A stretch of DNA of 48,477 nucleotides from an uncultured Arenicella sp. Its GTDB lineage: Bacteria > Pseudomonadota > Gammaproteobacteria > Arenicellales > Arenicellaceae. The notes beneath the pieces were generated by a model. It was given only the letters and a program-made list of their open reading frames with translations. It ran no database searches and was not told where the DNA came from. Position 1 is the first letter of the stretch. Every line of letters begins with the position of its first letter. Positions 27,315-37,219 of this stretch are shown piece after piece. The position numbers and the translations under genes were made by a program. The stretch lies in NCBI GenBank assembly GCA_905479805.1, contig CAJQNY010000235.1, positions 1 to 48,477 of the forward strand. Direction: 5' to 3'.

Positions 27315-29087
27315 ATGGCAACTAAAAGCAGCTTCGCAATACTCAAGGGCCTAAGCCAATACCTATTGGCCTACAAACCAAAGCTGCTGGCAGCAGGTGT
27401 TGCACTAATCTTTACTGCGGCTGTGACCCTGGCAATGGGGCAAGGCGTCCGCGTATTGATAGATGAGGGATTCATTGGTGGCTCTACTGAACAACTAAAG
27501 AATGCTGCAAAATTAATCATCGCCATTGCAGTGCTGATGGCGGGCGGTACCTATGTACGCTTCTATTTAGTGTCGTGGCTAGGTGAACGTGTCTCCTCGG
27601 ATATCCGGCAATCGGTGTTTGACCACCTCTTGGACTTGCATCCAAACTATTTTGAAGAAAACAAAAGTGGCGAGATCATGTCGAGATTGACCACCGACAC
27701 TACGCTACTGCAAACCGTTATTGGCTCTTCCGCGTCAATGGCTTTGCGTTCCAGCCTTACTTTTATTGGCGGCTTGATCATGCTGCTTATCACGAATCTA
27801 AAGCTCAGCATTTTGGTGTTGGCCTCTGTCCCAATTGTACTTGTCCCTATTTTATTTTTTGGTCGGCGAGTGAGGTCACTATCTCGCGAGAGCCAAGACA
27901 CCATCGCCGATGTTGGCGCCTACGCTGGCGAGATCATCCAACAACTAAAAACAGTGCAGAGTTTCACACAAGAAAATAACGAGCGGATCGCATTTAGCAA
28001 GCATGTCGAGACGGCATTTGAAGTGGCTACTCGAAGAATTCGACAACGCGCTTTACTAATTGCCGCGGTAATCATATTGATCTTTGGCGGCATAGTGAGC
28101 ATGATTTGGGTCGGAGGAAATGATGTCATCAATGGCACCATGACCGGAGGCGAGCTTGGTGCATTCGTGTTTTACGCAATTGTTGTGGCAAGTGCGGTAG
28201 CCACCATCTCTGAGGTCATCGGAGAAGTACAACGCGCCGCAGGCGCAACAGAGCGATTATTCGAATTACTCGAAGTGGAAAGCTTGATTGACAGCCCACC
28301 CAATCCGCAAACGGCAGACGGCTTACCTGCGGAAATGAATATCCGCTCGGTTTCGTTTCAGTACCCCTCGCGCCCGGGCATCAATGCCTTAGAGAATTTC
28401 AGCTTGCAAATAACCGCTGGGGAAACCCTTGCTTTGGTTGGGCCGTCTGGCGCCGGCAAATCAACCGTATTTGAATTACTGCAACGTTTTTATGACCCCA
28501 ATGAAGGGAGCATCACTATAGGCGGCATTGATATTAAGTCGTTAACACCGCAAGACCTAAGAGCGCAAATTGCGGTTGTGTCACAACAGCCCTCTCTCTT
28601 TAGCGGCGATGTTTTTCACAACATTCGCTATGGAAAATCAAACGCTACTGACGAAGATGTTATGAATGCTGCAAAGGCCGCGCACGCACATGAGTTCATT
28701 GAAAAACTCCCGGATGGTTACCATAGCTTTCTAGGAGAACAAGGAGTGCGCCTCAGTGGCGGACAAAGGCAACGCATTGCCATTGCACGCGCCATTCTAA
28801 AAGACCCTCGAATACTATTACTAGATGAAGCGACCAGCGCCTTAGATTCAGAAAGCGAGTTTCATGTTCAACAAGCGCTAGAATCATTAATGCAAGAACG
28901 CACCACGGTGATTATTGCCCATCGACTTTCAACGATTGTGGGAGCAGATCGTATTGCAGTTCTTGAAGACGGGAAGTTGGCGTCGATAGGGTCGCATAGC
29001 GACCTACTCGAATCATCACCGCTTTATCGGCGGCTTGCGTCTTTGCAGTTCCAAGACGCCACGACTAAATTTAACGAGGTGAAATAG
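27315..29087 (+). CDS. MsbA-like ABC exporter (fused membrane and ATPase domains)
   Basis: A 590-residue half-transporter. Six membrane segments occupy residues 20-320 (type I exporter domain), and the nucleotide-binding domain follows from about 345. Motifs visible are Walker A GPSGAGKST near 380, Q-loop VSQQPSLFSG near 422, signature LSGGQRQRIAIARA near 485, Walker B ILLLDEATSALD near 507 and the H-switch IIAHRLSTI near 540. The family exports lipids, lipid A precursors, drugs or peptides; the substrate cannot be told, and without lpxK beside it I would not call it MsbA. The ribosome site is weak. Convergent with prfC; the gap 27083-27314 shows no other gene. Confidence 0.92.
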   Translation: MATKSSFAILKGLSQYLLAYKPKLLAAGVALIFTAAVTLAMGQGVRVLIDEGFIGGSTEQLKNAAKLIIAIAVLMAGGTYVRFYLVSWLGERVSSDIRQSVFDHLLDLHPNYFEENKSGEIMSRLTTDTTLLQTVIGSSASMALRSSLTFIGGLIMLLITNLKLSILVLASVPIVLVPILFFGRRVRSLSRESQDTIADVGAYAGEIIQQLKTVQSFTQENNERIAFSKHVETAFEVATRRIRQRALLIAAVIILIFGGIVSMIWVGGNDVINGTMTGGELGAFVFYAIVVASAVATISEVIGEVQRAAGATERLFELLEVESLIDSPPNPQTADGLPAEMNIRSVSFQYPSRPGINALENFSLQITAGETLALVGPSGAGKSTVFELLQRFYDPNEGSITIGGIDIKSLTPQDLRAQIAVVSQQPSLFSGDVFHNIRYGKSNATDEDVMNAAKAAHAHEFIEKLPDGYHSFLGEQGVRLSGGQRQRIAIARAILKDPRILLLDEATSALDSESEFHVQQALESLMQERTTVIIAHRLSTIVGADRIAVLEDGKLASIGSHSDLLESSPLYRRLASLQFQDATTKFNEVK

Positions 29088-29094
29088 AACTTGG

Positions 29095-30672
29095 TTAAAT
29101 TTCTCGGGTCTCTCTGAAATCCACATCAGGCCATCGCTCTATCGTAAGCTGCAGATTAACCATATTCGGAGCTATGTATGTCATATGCTCCGCGCCATCA
29201 ATCGCGATATGACTCTCATTTTTACGACGAAAATCTTCTTCAGTTTTACCATCAGGAAAATGCAACCAACGTGCAGTTGAAACCTGAACCGGCTCAAAAC
29301 CACATTCGACGTTGTACTCAGCTTTTAGGCGATACGCAACAACATCAAACTGCAGTATGCCCACAGCCCCTAATATCAAATCATTGTTAATGAGCGGCCT
29401 AAAAACTTGGGTTGCACCCTCTTCACTCAACTGAATCAAGCCCTTTTGCAGTGCTTTGGCGCGGAGCGGGTCTTGCAACCTAACGCGCCGAAATAGTTCG
29501 GGAGCAAAGTTGGGTATCCCAGTAAATTTCAACTCTTCGCCTTCCGTAAAGGTATCGCCTATTTGGATAGTACCGTGATTGTGGACGCCAATGATATCTC
29601 CAGCGTAGGCCACATCCGCTTGATCCCGTTTCGCTGCCATAAATGAGCTTGCATTATTGATCGCCACATCTCGTTTTATGCGTACATGACGAAGTTTTTT
29701 CCCTTTAACAAATTTACCAGAGGTGATGCGCAAGAATGCGATGCGATCGTGATGTGCAGGATCCATGTTCGCCTGAATCTTAAAAACAAATCCAGTGAAT
29801 TTTTCTTCCGATGCACTCACTTCCCGAGTTTCCGCCGAGCGTCCTTGAGGGGGAGGTGCGTGTTCAGCAAAGTTTGCCATCAACTCATCCACCCCTAAGT
29901 TTGCGATAGCTGAACCAAAGAAAACTGGCGTTAAATCACCGCTCAAGTACAACTCATGGTCAAACTCGTTGCTGGCACCTTGAACCAGCTCCAACTCCTC
30001 TCTGAGATCATTTGCTAAATCACCCAAGGCCTCATCCAACTCTGGATTATCCAACCCTTTAATTAGCTGATCATCAGTTTCGTGATTGCCGGGCCGGCCT
30101 GCAAATAGATGAGTCGTGTCGTCATAAAGACGATAAACGCCCCGAAATAACTTACCTGAACCAACGGGCCATGTCATTGGCGCACACGCTATATCGAGGA
30201 CAGACTCAACCTCATCCATGACCTCAATCGGATCACGTCCTTCACGGTCCATTTTGTTGACAAAGGTCATTATTGGCGTGGTACGTAAACGGCAAACATC
30301 CATCAATTTAATCGTTCGCACCTCCACGCCTTTTGCAATATCGATCACCATCAGTGCGGAATCGACCGCGGTTAGGGTTCGATAGGTATCTTCTGAAAAA
30401 TCTGCATGGCCTGGTGTATCCAAGAGATTAATCATCTTATCGCCATACTCAAATTGCATGACTGATGATGTTACTGAAATACCTCTTTGCTTCTCCAACT
30501 CCATCCAATCAGAAGTTGCATGCCTACCGGATTTACGTGCTTTTACGTTGCCGGCCATCTGGATTGCTCCGCCTGACAACAACAAACGTTCGGTCAACGT
30601 CGTCTTACCCGCATCAGGGTGCGAGATAATGGCAAACGTACGACGGTTAGCTACTTCGGTCGAAAGACTCAT
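29095..30672 (-). CDS. prfC: Peptide chain release factor 3
   Basis: GTPase that recycles RF1/RF2 after translation termination. The 525 residues match the E. coli length (529). The G-domain motifs are at residues 15-30 ([15 protein letters not shown]), [14 protein letters not shown] near 88, and [12 protein letters not shown] near 140. The sequence [22 protein letters not shown] is the RF3-type switch region that separates it from EF-G. The start [12 protein letters not shown] is the family N-terminus. A set of imperfect repeats lies in its leader. It is convergent with the ABC exporter with only 7 nt between stops. Confidence 0.97.
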   Translation of the reverse strand: MSLSTEVANRRTFAIISHPDAGKTTLTERLLLSGGAIQMAGNVKARKSGRHATSDWMELEKQRGISVTSSVMQFEYGDKMINLLDTPGHADFSEDTYRTLTAVDSALMVIDIAKGVEVRTIKLMDVCRLRTTPIMTFVNKMDREGRDPIEVMDEVESVLDIACAPMTWPVGSGKLFRGVYRLYDDTTHLFAGRPGNHETDDQLIKGLDNPELDEALGDLANDLREELELVQGASNEFDHELYLSGDLTPVFFGSAIANLGVDELMANFAEHAPPPQGRSAETREVSASEEKFTGFVFKIQANMDPAHHDRIAFLRITSGKFVKGKKLRHVRIKRDVAINNASSFMAAKRDQADVAYAGDIIGVHNHGTIQIGDTFTEGEELKFTGIPNFAPELFRRVRLQDPLRAKALQKGLIQLSEEGATQVFRPLINNDLILGAVGILQFDVVAYRLKAEYNVECGFEPVQVSTARWLHFPDGKTEEDFRRKNESHIAIDGAEHMTYIAPNMVNLQLTIERWPDVDFRETREI

Positions 30673-30685
30673 GATGATTTAGGCC

Positions 30686-30735
30686 GTTGGGACCAGGATT
30701 ATATTGTTGGAACCAGAATTGGGTTGCTGGAACGG
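30686..30735. repeat. Imperfect tandem repeats in the prfC leader
   Basis: Units beginning GTTGG at 30686 and 30706, with a third partial unit at 30724, share a GTTGG-(G/A)ACCAG core of about 19 bp. They lie within 70 bp of the prfC start, in the 207-bp gap before gspB. Confidence 0.5.
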
Positions 30736-30879
30736 GAGCTAGGTTTAAATAATGCAATTACAGAATGCGCGCGATTATACCCAATCGATCTACGCTGCAC
30801 AGGCTATTTTGTAAGCAAAATGAGTTATCCGCGCTCACAATAATCAGAAGAGGCCAACTAAAATGATTAACAAAAGAGA

Positions 30880-31335
30880 CTAGGGCTTTCTTTCGATTCG
30901 CTGTCCGCGACGATTCAAAATCACCGAGTCGGGACGAATTTCATCCACTTTTAAACCAGGCTCAACAAAATCTCCCTGGCGGAACATTTTGCCGTTGATC
31001 ATAACAAAACGTTGCGCGATTTCGCCTGCGTAGGAAACGACGTTTACGACAACAGGCTGGCTTTCCGTACCGTCACCCAATCGTGTTTGTGCCGCAACCG
31101 TGTCGTTATTGAGTACAATTTTCTTACTAGCACTTTGCTCATCGTTATTCTGGATCACAAACCAGCTAAAGCCGACCCAAGATATCAAAACAAAGAGAGT
31201 CACCAACAGAATAACGAGCAACCTAAACGGCCAAACAGATTGCTCCACAGGCGCCTGCATGGTTGATAAGGTTGGAACCTTATTTAGCTTACGTTCCTGT
31301 TCAGATTTCTTTAGTGCTTCAAGAATAGTCGACAT
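30880..31335 (-). CDS. gspB: Type II secretion GspB-like protein
   Basis: A 151-residue bitopic inner-membrane protein. The N-terminal MSTILEALKKSEQERK is the typical GspB start, a membrane span covers about 37-62, and the periplasmic part (90-151) carries the short GspB domain ending in GQRIERKP. ExeB/GspB works with ExeA/GspA to place the outer-membrane secretin GspD through peptidoglycan. The gene follows gspA by 12 nt, which supports the pairing. No other gsp gene is in the window. Confidence 0.88.
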   Translation of the reverse strand: MSTILEALKKSEQERKLNKVPTLSTMQAPVEQSVWPFRLLVILLVTLFVLISWVGFSWFVIQNNDEQSASKKIVLNNDTVAAQTRLGDGTESQPVVVNVVSYAGEIAQRFVMINGKMFRQGDFVEPGLKVDEIRPDSVILNRRGQRIERKP

Positions 31336-31347
31336 AGCAATTCTAGT

Positions 31348-33381
31348 TTAACGGGTTCTTTCGAATAACACAGGCGTTTGCTCGCCCGTAATTAGCTCAT
31401 TCATTAGCATTTGAGTTTCTGCGCCGATACGGCCGTCGCTGATGATGCCAAAACGCGTTTGCAGTGCGTAGGCTCTTTGCGACATTTCCAAATCAAATTC
31501 TGGACTCAACACTGACTCTAACGCAGCGATACCAGCCCGCTCTAGCGCTTGATTCAACTTTAACTTAAGCGCCAAGATTGACTCTCCGCTAGCACCCTGT
31601 GCAAAAACCCTCTCATTACTTAATGAACCGGCTAGGCCGTCATCAGGTCGCCAAAAAATAACGCCATTACCATTCCAACGTGCTTGTAACTCTCTAACTG
31701 GAACGGTTCGAACAGTGGTGCCTACCGCCACTTCGGCCAAGTCTTGGTTAACGTCACCGATAATCACCCGGTGCAATTGATTCTCATGATTCAACACAAG
31801 AATAGCCGGTCGGTTAAAACGCATCATTTGTTCCCAGTCACCAAAGCCAACACAAGATAGGTTTTTATCTAACAGGACATCGCAAGCGGGTTGAATGAGC
31901 TGGTCAGGGAGCGTCTCTCCCCATAGCTCGGTTAGGTTCCTAAATGCTGATATTCTCCCAGTAGTGTCTGCAGAAGCTTCAAGCAACAATGCCAGTTCGC
32001 TATCCCGATATTCATCAGAAGAATTTAATGTGCTGCTAATTGAAGGGCTCAAGGCGCTATTGTAAAGAGCCGCGGAACCTTCGATCTCCTCATCAATTGA
32101 CGTATTAAGCCGCTGATCACTATCTGACTTGCTTAAGCCCTCGATCGATAATTCGGGGTCGACCGTCGCATCAAGTTCTTTGTCAGCGATAACTACGACC
32201 CCTGGCGAAAGATCGTCAACTTTCTCCTGCGGCTCTTTTGGGGTTTCGCCTATTGTGTTTTCAGCAGCAGTTGGCAGAGCATCGCCTTGTACTCTTTCTA
32301 GGCTGCCGTCAACCAGCGCTGACTTTGTTTCCACCTGCTTGATACCGAGCTCATCTTCGGGATCGTCACTTAGTCGTTCTTCCGAGCCAGCTTGCGTACG
32401 AATTTCATTGACCGAACTCTTCGGGCCTCCCAGATTGTCTAGACCGGAGGCTGGTTTATTCGTAAAAACCCACCACAACAACACATTCAGCATGACAACC
32501 ACAATTGCCAGCGACCACACCCCATTTGATGCCGCAAACTGTTTGATTTTAGAAATGACACCATCCTGATTAGAGGTATCAAAAAACACTTCCTTAGATG
32601 CCTCCTTTATCATCTTAGCATCGACCACAACTTGAGAATTGGCATAAGCGGCTAATAGCGCATGATCTGCGAGTACGTTAATTTTGCGCGGTATTCCTTC
32701 CGTCACAGTGTGTAATTTGTGCAGTGCCTGCTTACTGAACAATGCCTGCTTACAACCCGCTACGCCCAAACGATAATTTACGTACTCCTCAATCTCATTT
32801 CGCTGCAACGCACCTAGATGGTAACGAGCAGTCACTCGTTGCGCTAATTGTCGCAAATCATTTCGAGTCAGCAAATCGTTGAGCTCAGGCTGACCAATTA
32901 AAATTATTTGCAGTAACTTTGATGTATTAGTTTCTAAATTCGTTAGCAACCGAATTTGTTCGAGCACATCACGACTTAGTAGTTGCGCTTCATCAATGAT
33001 TAACACCGTATGTCGGTTATCTGAAAATGTGCTTAGCAAATACTCATTGATAAGGTCTAGTAGTTGCTTTTGAGTCGCGTCCTGCGAATAAGGTATTTTC
33101 CGTTCGTCACAGATAGTTTGAAGAAGCTCAACTTCATTGATATTCGCATTAAGAATTAATGCAATGTCTACATTGTCAGGAAGCTGCCCCAACAAATTGC
33201 GACATAAAGTTGTTTTCCCTGTACCGACCTCTCCCGTCAAGACGATAAAACACCCACCCTGCGACAGCCCGTAACTCAAATGAGCCATCGCCTCTTTATG
33301 GCGTGAACTCATATAGAGATATTGAGGATCAGGGGCGATCGAAAAAGGTCGCTCTGTTAATCCGAAATAGGATTCGTACAA
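31348..33381 (-). CDS. gspA: Type II secretion ATPase/peptidoglycan-binding protein GspA
   Basis: A 677-residue ExeA-type protein. Residues 1-270 are an AAA ATPase with MYESYFGLTERPFSI start, Walker A GEVGTGKTT (50-58) and Walker B VLIIDEAQLLS near 128. A membrane span lies at about 290-310. A long acidic, disordered linker runs from 320 to 455. A periplasmic part follows that looks like a degenerate C39-peptidase-like domain (about 465-590), and a peptidoglycan-binding domain (about 595-665, ending DGRIGAETQMLM). ExeA remodels or anchors to the cell wall during secretin assembly. The C39-like call is tentative. It begins the gspA-gspB pair; the gap to the exonuclease gene is about 160 bp. 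Confidence 0.88.
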   Translation of the reverse strand: MYESYFGLTERPFSIAPDPQYLYMSSRHKEAMAHLSYGLSQGGCFIVLTGEVGTGKTTLCRNLLGQLPDNVDIALILNANINEVELLQTICDERKIPYSQDATQKQLLDLINEYLLSTFSDNRHTVLIIDEAQLLSRDVLEQIRLLTNLETNTSKLLQIILIGQPELNDLLTRNDLRQLAQRVTARYHLGALQRNEIEEYVNYRLGVAGCKQALFSKQALHKLHTVTEGIPRKINVLADHALLAAYANSQVVVDAKMIKEASKEVFFDTSNQDGVISKIKQFAASNGVWSLAIVVVMLNVLLWWVFTNKPASGLDNLGGPKSSVNEIRTQAGSEERLSDDPEDELGIKQVETKSALVDGSLERVQGDALPTAAENTIGETPKEPQEKVDDLSPGVVVIADKELDATVDPELSIEGLSKSDSDQRLNTSIDEEIEGSAALYNSALSPSISSTLNSSDEYRDSELALLLEASADTTGRISAFRNLTELWGETLPDQLIQPACDVLLDKNLSCVGFGDWEQMMRFNRPAILVLNHENQLHRVIIGDVNQDLAEVAVGTTVRTVPVRELQARWNGNGVIFWRPDDGLAGSLSNERVFAQGASGESILALKLKLNQALERAGIAALESVLSPEFDLEMSQRAYALQTRFGIISDGRIGAETQMLMNELITGEQTPVLFERTR

Positions 33382-33543
33382 AACACACTCCAGTTTATTT
33401 CAGTGTCTATCTGTGGCTTAACTACAACGCCAATGTTTACAGGCCAAACCCCGCAACAATCGCGTATCGATCAGTATAATACCGAAGCCAGATGGATTAA
33501 CAAGGTGATTAACCTGTCGGTAAGGATCTCTTAACTTGTTGAT

Positions 33544-34455
33544 TTAACGGACGCCCCGTGATGAGTACACCAAACGACGGAATACACCATCTCCACGCCC
33601 ACCAATAATTTGGCTGATCTCTTCAAACACTCCAACTTCCGCTGCTCCTCGCTTAAGCTCTTCCATGTTTTGTGCCACCGGCGCGTCGTACGCGACAGTT
33701 GCTAAGCGTTTAGACAAAAGCGCCTGATCATGATTAGTCCGAAGTTTTGCTGCGAGTGTTTTTGCGCCGCGTATTTTCAGGTGCGCGACCTTATCTAGAT
33801 TTGCATAGAGCTCTTCTACGGTTGCAAATTCTTGTAGTAATGCTGATGCAGTCTTTGGCCCTACGCCCGGAACACCTGGAATATTATCAACCGCATCTCC
33901 ACATAAACCGAGGTAGTCTTGGATCGCTTCTGGCGGCACGCCAAATTTATCGACAACCCGAGCCGCATCCAATTGTTGGTTACGGGCAAAGTCCCACCAT
34001 AAATCATCACCGCGCAACAATTGCGCAAGATCTTTATCACCACTGACAATAATATTTCTAAAGCCCTGGTTTCGCATCGACAGCGCCAAACTGGCGATCA
34101 AATCATCGGCTTCGTAATGCTGGCTGCCCACGCAATAAAACCCAGCCGCTTCAGCAACTCGACGACAGAGCTTAAATTGATTAGCTAATTCTTCCGGCGG
34201 CAGTTCGCGGTTCATCTTGTATTGCGGATAAATCTCGTTTCTAAAGGAAGATGTTAGGCTTTCATCAAACGCCACGCCGATATGCGTTGCGTCACTCTTT
34301 TCAACGAATTCAGCGAGAAACCGACAAAATCCATAGACCGCGTTAACGGGGCTCCCATCAGCGCCCTTCATGGAATCTGGAACGGAAAACCAGGCTCTAA
34401 AAATATAGATACTTGCATCTATTAAATAAACGGTCGGCTGGGAAGTTGTGGACAT
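33544..34455 (-). CDS. Stand-alone 5'-3' exonuclease / flap endonuclease
   Basis: A 303-residue protein equivalent to the 5'-3' nuclease part of DNA polymerase I (Xni/ExoIX or phage T5 exonuclease family). Acidic metal residues are visible in LIDASIYIFRAW near 12, VAFDESLTSSFR near 63, HYEADDLIASLA near 115, VSGDKDLAQLL near 140 and DYLGLCGDAVDNIPGVPGVG near 185, the helix-hairpin-helix that holds DNA. It should remove flaps or RNA primers. The gene sits between corC and gspA on the same strand. It has the catalytic acids expected of an active enzyme; whether it is the Xni orthologue is not certain. Confidence 0.9.
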   Translation of the reverse strand: MSTTSQPTVYLIDASIYIFRAWFSVPDSMKGADGSPVNAVYGFCRFLAEFVEKSDATHIGVAFDESLTSSFRNEIYPQYKMNRELPPEELANQFKLCRRVAEAAGFYCVGSQHYEADDLIASLALSMRNQGFRNIIVSGDKDLAQLLRGDDLWWDFARNQQLDAARVVDKFGVPPEAIQDYLGLCGDAVDNIPGVPGVGPKTASALLQEFATVEELYANLDKVAHLKIRGAKTLAAKLRTNHDQALLSKRLATVAYDAPVAQNMEELKRGAAEVGVFEEISQIIGGRGDGVFRRLVYSSRGVR

Positions 34456-34483
34456 GATTTAGTTGGATTATTGTTTTTGTGGT

Positions 34484-34513
34484 GGTTTTAATCTTTACTC
34501 ACAGATTAAAACC
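34484..34513. other. 11-bp perfect hairpin at the corC stop
   Basis: GGTTTTAATCT (34484-34494) and AGATTAAAACC (34503-34513) flank an 8-nt loop, overlapping the last codons of corC. On the minus strand only a weak T/A-rich tail follows, so it may be a leaky terminator or an RNA-processing or stability element between corC and the exonuclease gene. Confidence 0.55.
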
Positions 34514-35348
34514 GAACGCTGATTAAATGAATGCGTCGGGAATCGGCATGAATTATTTCAAACTTAATGGTGTCTAACTCGATGGTTTCACCGCGCTGCG
34601 GCACGTGGCCCAAGGTTTGCGAAATAACACCGCCGACGGTATCGCTCGCACGTTCGCTCAAACCACTTTTGAAATGCTCGTTAAACTCATCTACGGGCAG
34701 TACGGCTTTAATAATAATCTCACCGTCATCTAACTCTCGAATCATGCTCTCTTCTTCTTCGAAATCATGCTCATCTTCGATATCGCCGACAATTTGCTCT
34801 AGCACATCCTCAATAGTCACCAAACCAGCGACGTTGCCGTATTCATCAACGACCACAGCCATGTGATTTCGATTTTGACGAAAATCACTCAACAATACAT
34901 TAAGCCTTTTACTCTCCGGCACAAAAACCACGGGACGAGTTAGGTCGCGCATATTAAATTTTTGTTTGTGGTCTTCATCAAAAAATCTAAGCAAGTCCTT
35001 TGCTAACAGAATCCCAATAATCTGGTCTCGCTCGTTGTCCACCACCGGAAACCGCGAATGCGCACTCTCCACCATCACATCAAGACAGCTATCCAATTGA
35101 TCATCCTTCTCAACCGAAATCATACTGCTTCGTGGGATCATAATGTCTCGCACCTTAAGATCTGAGACATAGAGCACTCGCTGCATCATATCATAGGCAT
35201 CACGCGCAACAATTCCGTCCTGCTCAGCCATGCGTAGGTTTTCTAGGACATCAGCTTTGGATTCTGCGCGCTGAATGGGGAGCCATCCAGCAATCATTTT
35301 AAGAAAGGCGTTGGGTGGTCTCGAAGGAGGTTTTTCAGGCTTATTCAT
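34506..35348 (-). CDS. corC: CorC/HlyC-family CBS-domain protein
   Basis: A 280-residue cytoplasmic protein with two CBS domains (about 62-125 and 135-185; VSDLKVRDIMIPRSSM and VVDEYGNVAGLVTIEDVLEQIVG) and a C-terminal CorC_HlyC domain (about 200-280). This is the small YbeX/CorC form without the membrane domain. In E. coli it sits in ybeZ-ybeY-ybeX and is linked to magnesium transport and ribosome function. Here it follows ybeY by 23 nt. The usual next gene, lnt, is absent and an exonuclease gene takes its place. Start at the ATG at 35348. Confidence 0.93.
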   Translation of the reverse strand: MNKPEKPPSRPPNAFLKMIAGWLPIQRAESKADVLENLRMAEQDGIVARDAYDMMQRVLYVSDLKVRDIMIPRSSMISVEKDDQLDSCLDVMVESAHSRFPVVDNERDQIIGILLAKDLLRFFDEDHKQKFNMRDLTRPVVFVPESKRLNVLLSDFRQNRNHMAVVVDEYGNVAGLVTIEDVLEQIVGDIEDEHDFEEEESMIRELDDGEIIIKAVLPVDEFNEHFKSGLSERASDTVGGVISQTLGHVPQRGETIELDTIKFEIIHADSRRIHLISVRF

Positions 35349-35371
35349 AATTCATTGTATTCTATTGTCAG

Positions 35372-35935
35372 CTAAGTCCTATAAGGGTTTTTCACACCGA
35401 GCATTGCTAAAATTTCTATTTCCATAGCCTCCATTATAGAAGCCTCTTCATCATCTTGATGGTCTAAACCACAAAGGTGTAAAACCCCATGGGCGACCAT
35501 ATGCTGGTAATGTTGATCAATGGTTTTACCTTGGGCTTGGGCTTCCTCGATAATCACCGGATGACAGATCACAACATCTCCTAACACGCCAAGATCCACA
35601 TCACGAAACTGGTCTTCACCGTCCTCTAACAGCGGTTCGAACTGGTTTTCAATCTGGAATGACAAAACGTTTGTTGGTTTATCTTTGTGACGATAGGTTC
35701 GATTTAGAGTCTGCATTTCTTCCACGCCGACGATTCTAATAGCGAGCTCCTTACAATCATGCCCGGCCTTCCCAGTCATCTGTCTATCCAAATAGACAGC
35801 CAAACTGTGTTGTGCACAATTACTCAACATAGCATCGCTCGGAACTAAGGCAGACATATCTCTTTCCACGGCATTCTGCACCACAACTTCAATGAGAACG
35901 CTTGAGTCAAGCTTGTCACTACTGGCGATATTCAT
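35372..35935 (-). CDS. ybeY: Endoribonuclease YbeY
   Basis: Metal-dependent endoribonuclease used in 16S rRNA maturation and ribosome quality control. The zinc motif HGVLHLCGLDH at about residues 149-159 is intact, and NVLSF with a preceding Asn-rich turn near residue 90 is typical. The 187 residues are somewhat longer than the E. coli 155, with about 25 extra residues at the N-terminus. The start ATG overlaps the phoH stop by 1 nt (TAATG), so the two are probably coupled. It belongs to a miaB-phoH-ybeY-corC block. Confidence 0.95.
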   Translation of the reverse strand: MNIASSDKLDSSVLIEVVVQNAVERDMSALVPSDAMLSNCAQHSLAVYLDRQMTGKAGHDCKELAIRIVGVEEMQTLNRTYRHKDKPTNVLSFQIENQFEPLLEDGEDQFRDVDLGVLGDVVICHPVIIEEAQAQGKTIDQHYQHMVAHGVLHLCGLDHQDDEEASIMEAMEIEILAMLGVKNPYRT

Positions 35936-36906
35936 TAGTCGTGACGCTCATTTTTTTCATAAGCTTCGACGATTCGTTGCACTAAAGGGTGGCGAACAAT
36001 ATCTTTAGCAGAAAATTTAGTCACTAAAATACCCCGCACATTACTGAGAATAGTCAACGCGTGCTTCAAACCCGAATACGTCCCTTTCGGCAAATCTACT
36101 TGAGACAAATCGCCATTGATGACGACCTTAGAGCCAAAGCCCGTTCGGGTTAGCAACATTTTCATCTGCGACACAGTGGTGTTTTGCGCTTCATCCATAA
36201 TCACGAACGCATCAGAGAGCGTACGCCCTCGCATATAGGCTAGCGGTGCTAGCTCAATAGCATTGCGCTCAATCAACTTAGTCACTCGTTCGTAGCCCAA
36301 TAAATCATACAAAGAATCATAGAGCGGTCGTAAATAAGGGTCGATTTTCTGGCTTATATCGCCAGGTAGAAAACCCAGGTTCTCACCCGCTTCAACGACC
36401 GGGCGAACCAAAACAATTCTGGACACCTCATCGTTGATTAATGCGTCAACCGCCTTGGCCACCGCCAAATACGTTTTGCCAGTTCCGGCCGGCCCAATCC
36501 CAAACACCACATCATATTTATCGATAGCGTTCATGTAATCGCTTTGCGACTTGGACTTTGCAATCACCTGTTTGAGTGGCGCTTGGATTCGTGCGAATTC
36601 GATTTCTTGAGAGGCGGTTTCGGACATATTGTTGATTACTTGATAGATTCTAGATTCTTCTAAAACGTTATTATTCTGGGTTAGCTGGTAAAGTTTACGC
36701 AGTACTTTTTCGGCAATTTCAATTTGCTCCACATTCCCTTGCAGCACAAAGTCAGCGCCTTGTTGATAGCATTTAACTAACAATTCTTGCTCTATGGTTT
36801 GTATATTGCGATGCCGTTCACCACAAAGTATTGAGAGTCGAGCGTTGTCAGCAGGTACATCTGGAGAGCCCAATGAAATTGTTTGGGCTGGTAAGGCTTG
36901 GTTCAA
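35935..36906 (-). CDS. phoH: PhoH-family ATPase
   Basis: A 323-residue nucleotide-binding protein of the PhoH-like (YbeZ) group, partner of YbeY. Walker A is in FGIGPAGTGKTYLAVAKA near residue 138, Walker B at VIMDEAQNTT near 238, and the N-terminal KH-like region precedes them. The start is TTG at 36906 because AGGAGG eight bases upstream is a full Shine-Dalgarno and no ATG is nearby. A 313-bp gap separates it from miaB. E. coli YbeZ is about 346 residues, so the length is normal. Confidence 0.93.
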   Translation of the reverse strand: MNQALPAQTISLGSPDVPADNARLSILCGERHRNIQTIEQELLVKCYQQGADFVLQGNVEQIEIAEKVLRKLYQLTQNNNVLEESRIYQVINNMSETASQEIEFARIQAPLKQVIAKSKSQSDYMNAIDKYDVVFGIGPAGTGKTYLAVAKAVDALINDEVSRIVLVRPVVEAGENLGFLPGDISQKIDPYLRPLYDSLYDLLGYERVTKLIERNAIELAPLAYMRGRTLSDAFVIMDEAQNTTVSQMKMLLTRTGFGSKVVINGDLSQVDLPKGTYSGLKHALTILSNVRGILVTKFSAKDIVRHPLVQRIVEAYEKNERHD

Positions 36907-37219
36907 CGAGCCGCCCTCCTACTTAAAGGCTTCTTCTTGCTTAGAAAGAGTTGAGTGAAGTCGTTAATTGTATGACACAGGCAAACTCTGAGGTTTAATC
37001 CCATTAGATGATAGCCTCGAAGGCACTTATGTTAGACATCAATTATGTGTAGTCCTTTACGGCAATATGCTGGCCGCACTTAATGTTTTGCATTGATTCT
37101 GATGTGTTATTCAAACAATTAAATAAAGTGAGATATGTAAACTTCATAAATCTTTTATAGTCCAATTTTTTTGATAAAACAAGACCAAATAGTTTTATAG
37201 CTTAGATGTAAGCTCATAC
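36907..37219. other. Intergenic gap between miaB and phoH
   Basis: 313 bp of AT-rich sequence. The only structure I can point to is a perfect 6-bp hairpin AGCTTA-GATG-TAAGCT (37199-37214) just after the miaB stop, lacking a T-run. No promoter with both good hexamers, and no gene, is seen. Confidence 0.6.

Noticed and set aside
27315-29087. Naming the ABC exporter msbA
   Set aside because: Motifs are common to all type I exporters and lpxK is not adjacent; the substrate cannot be decided.
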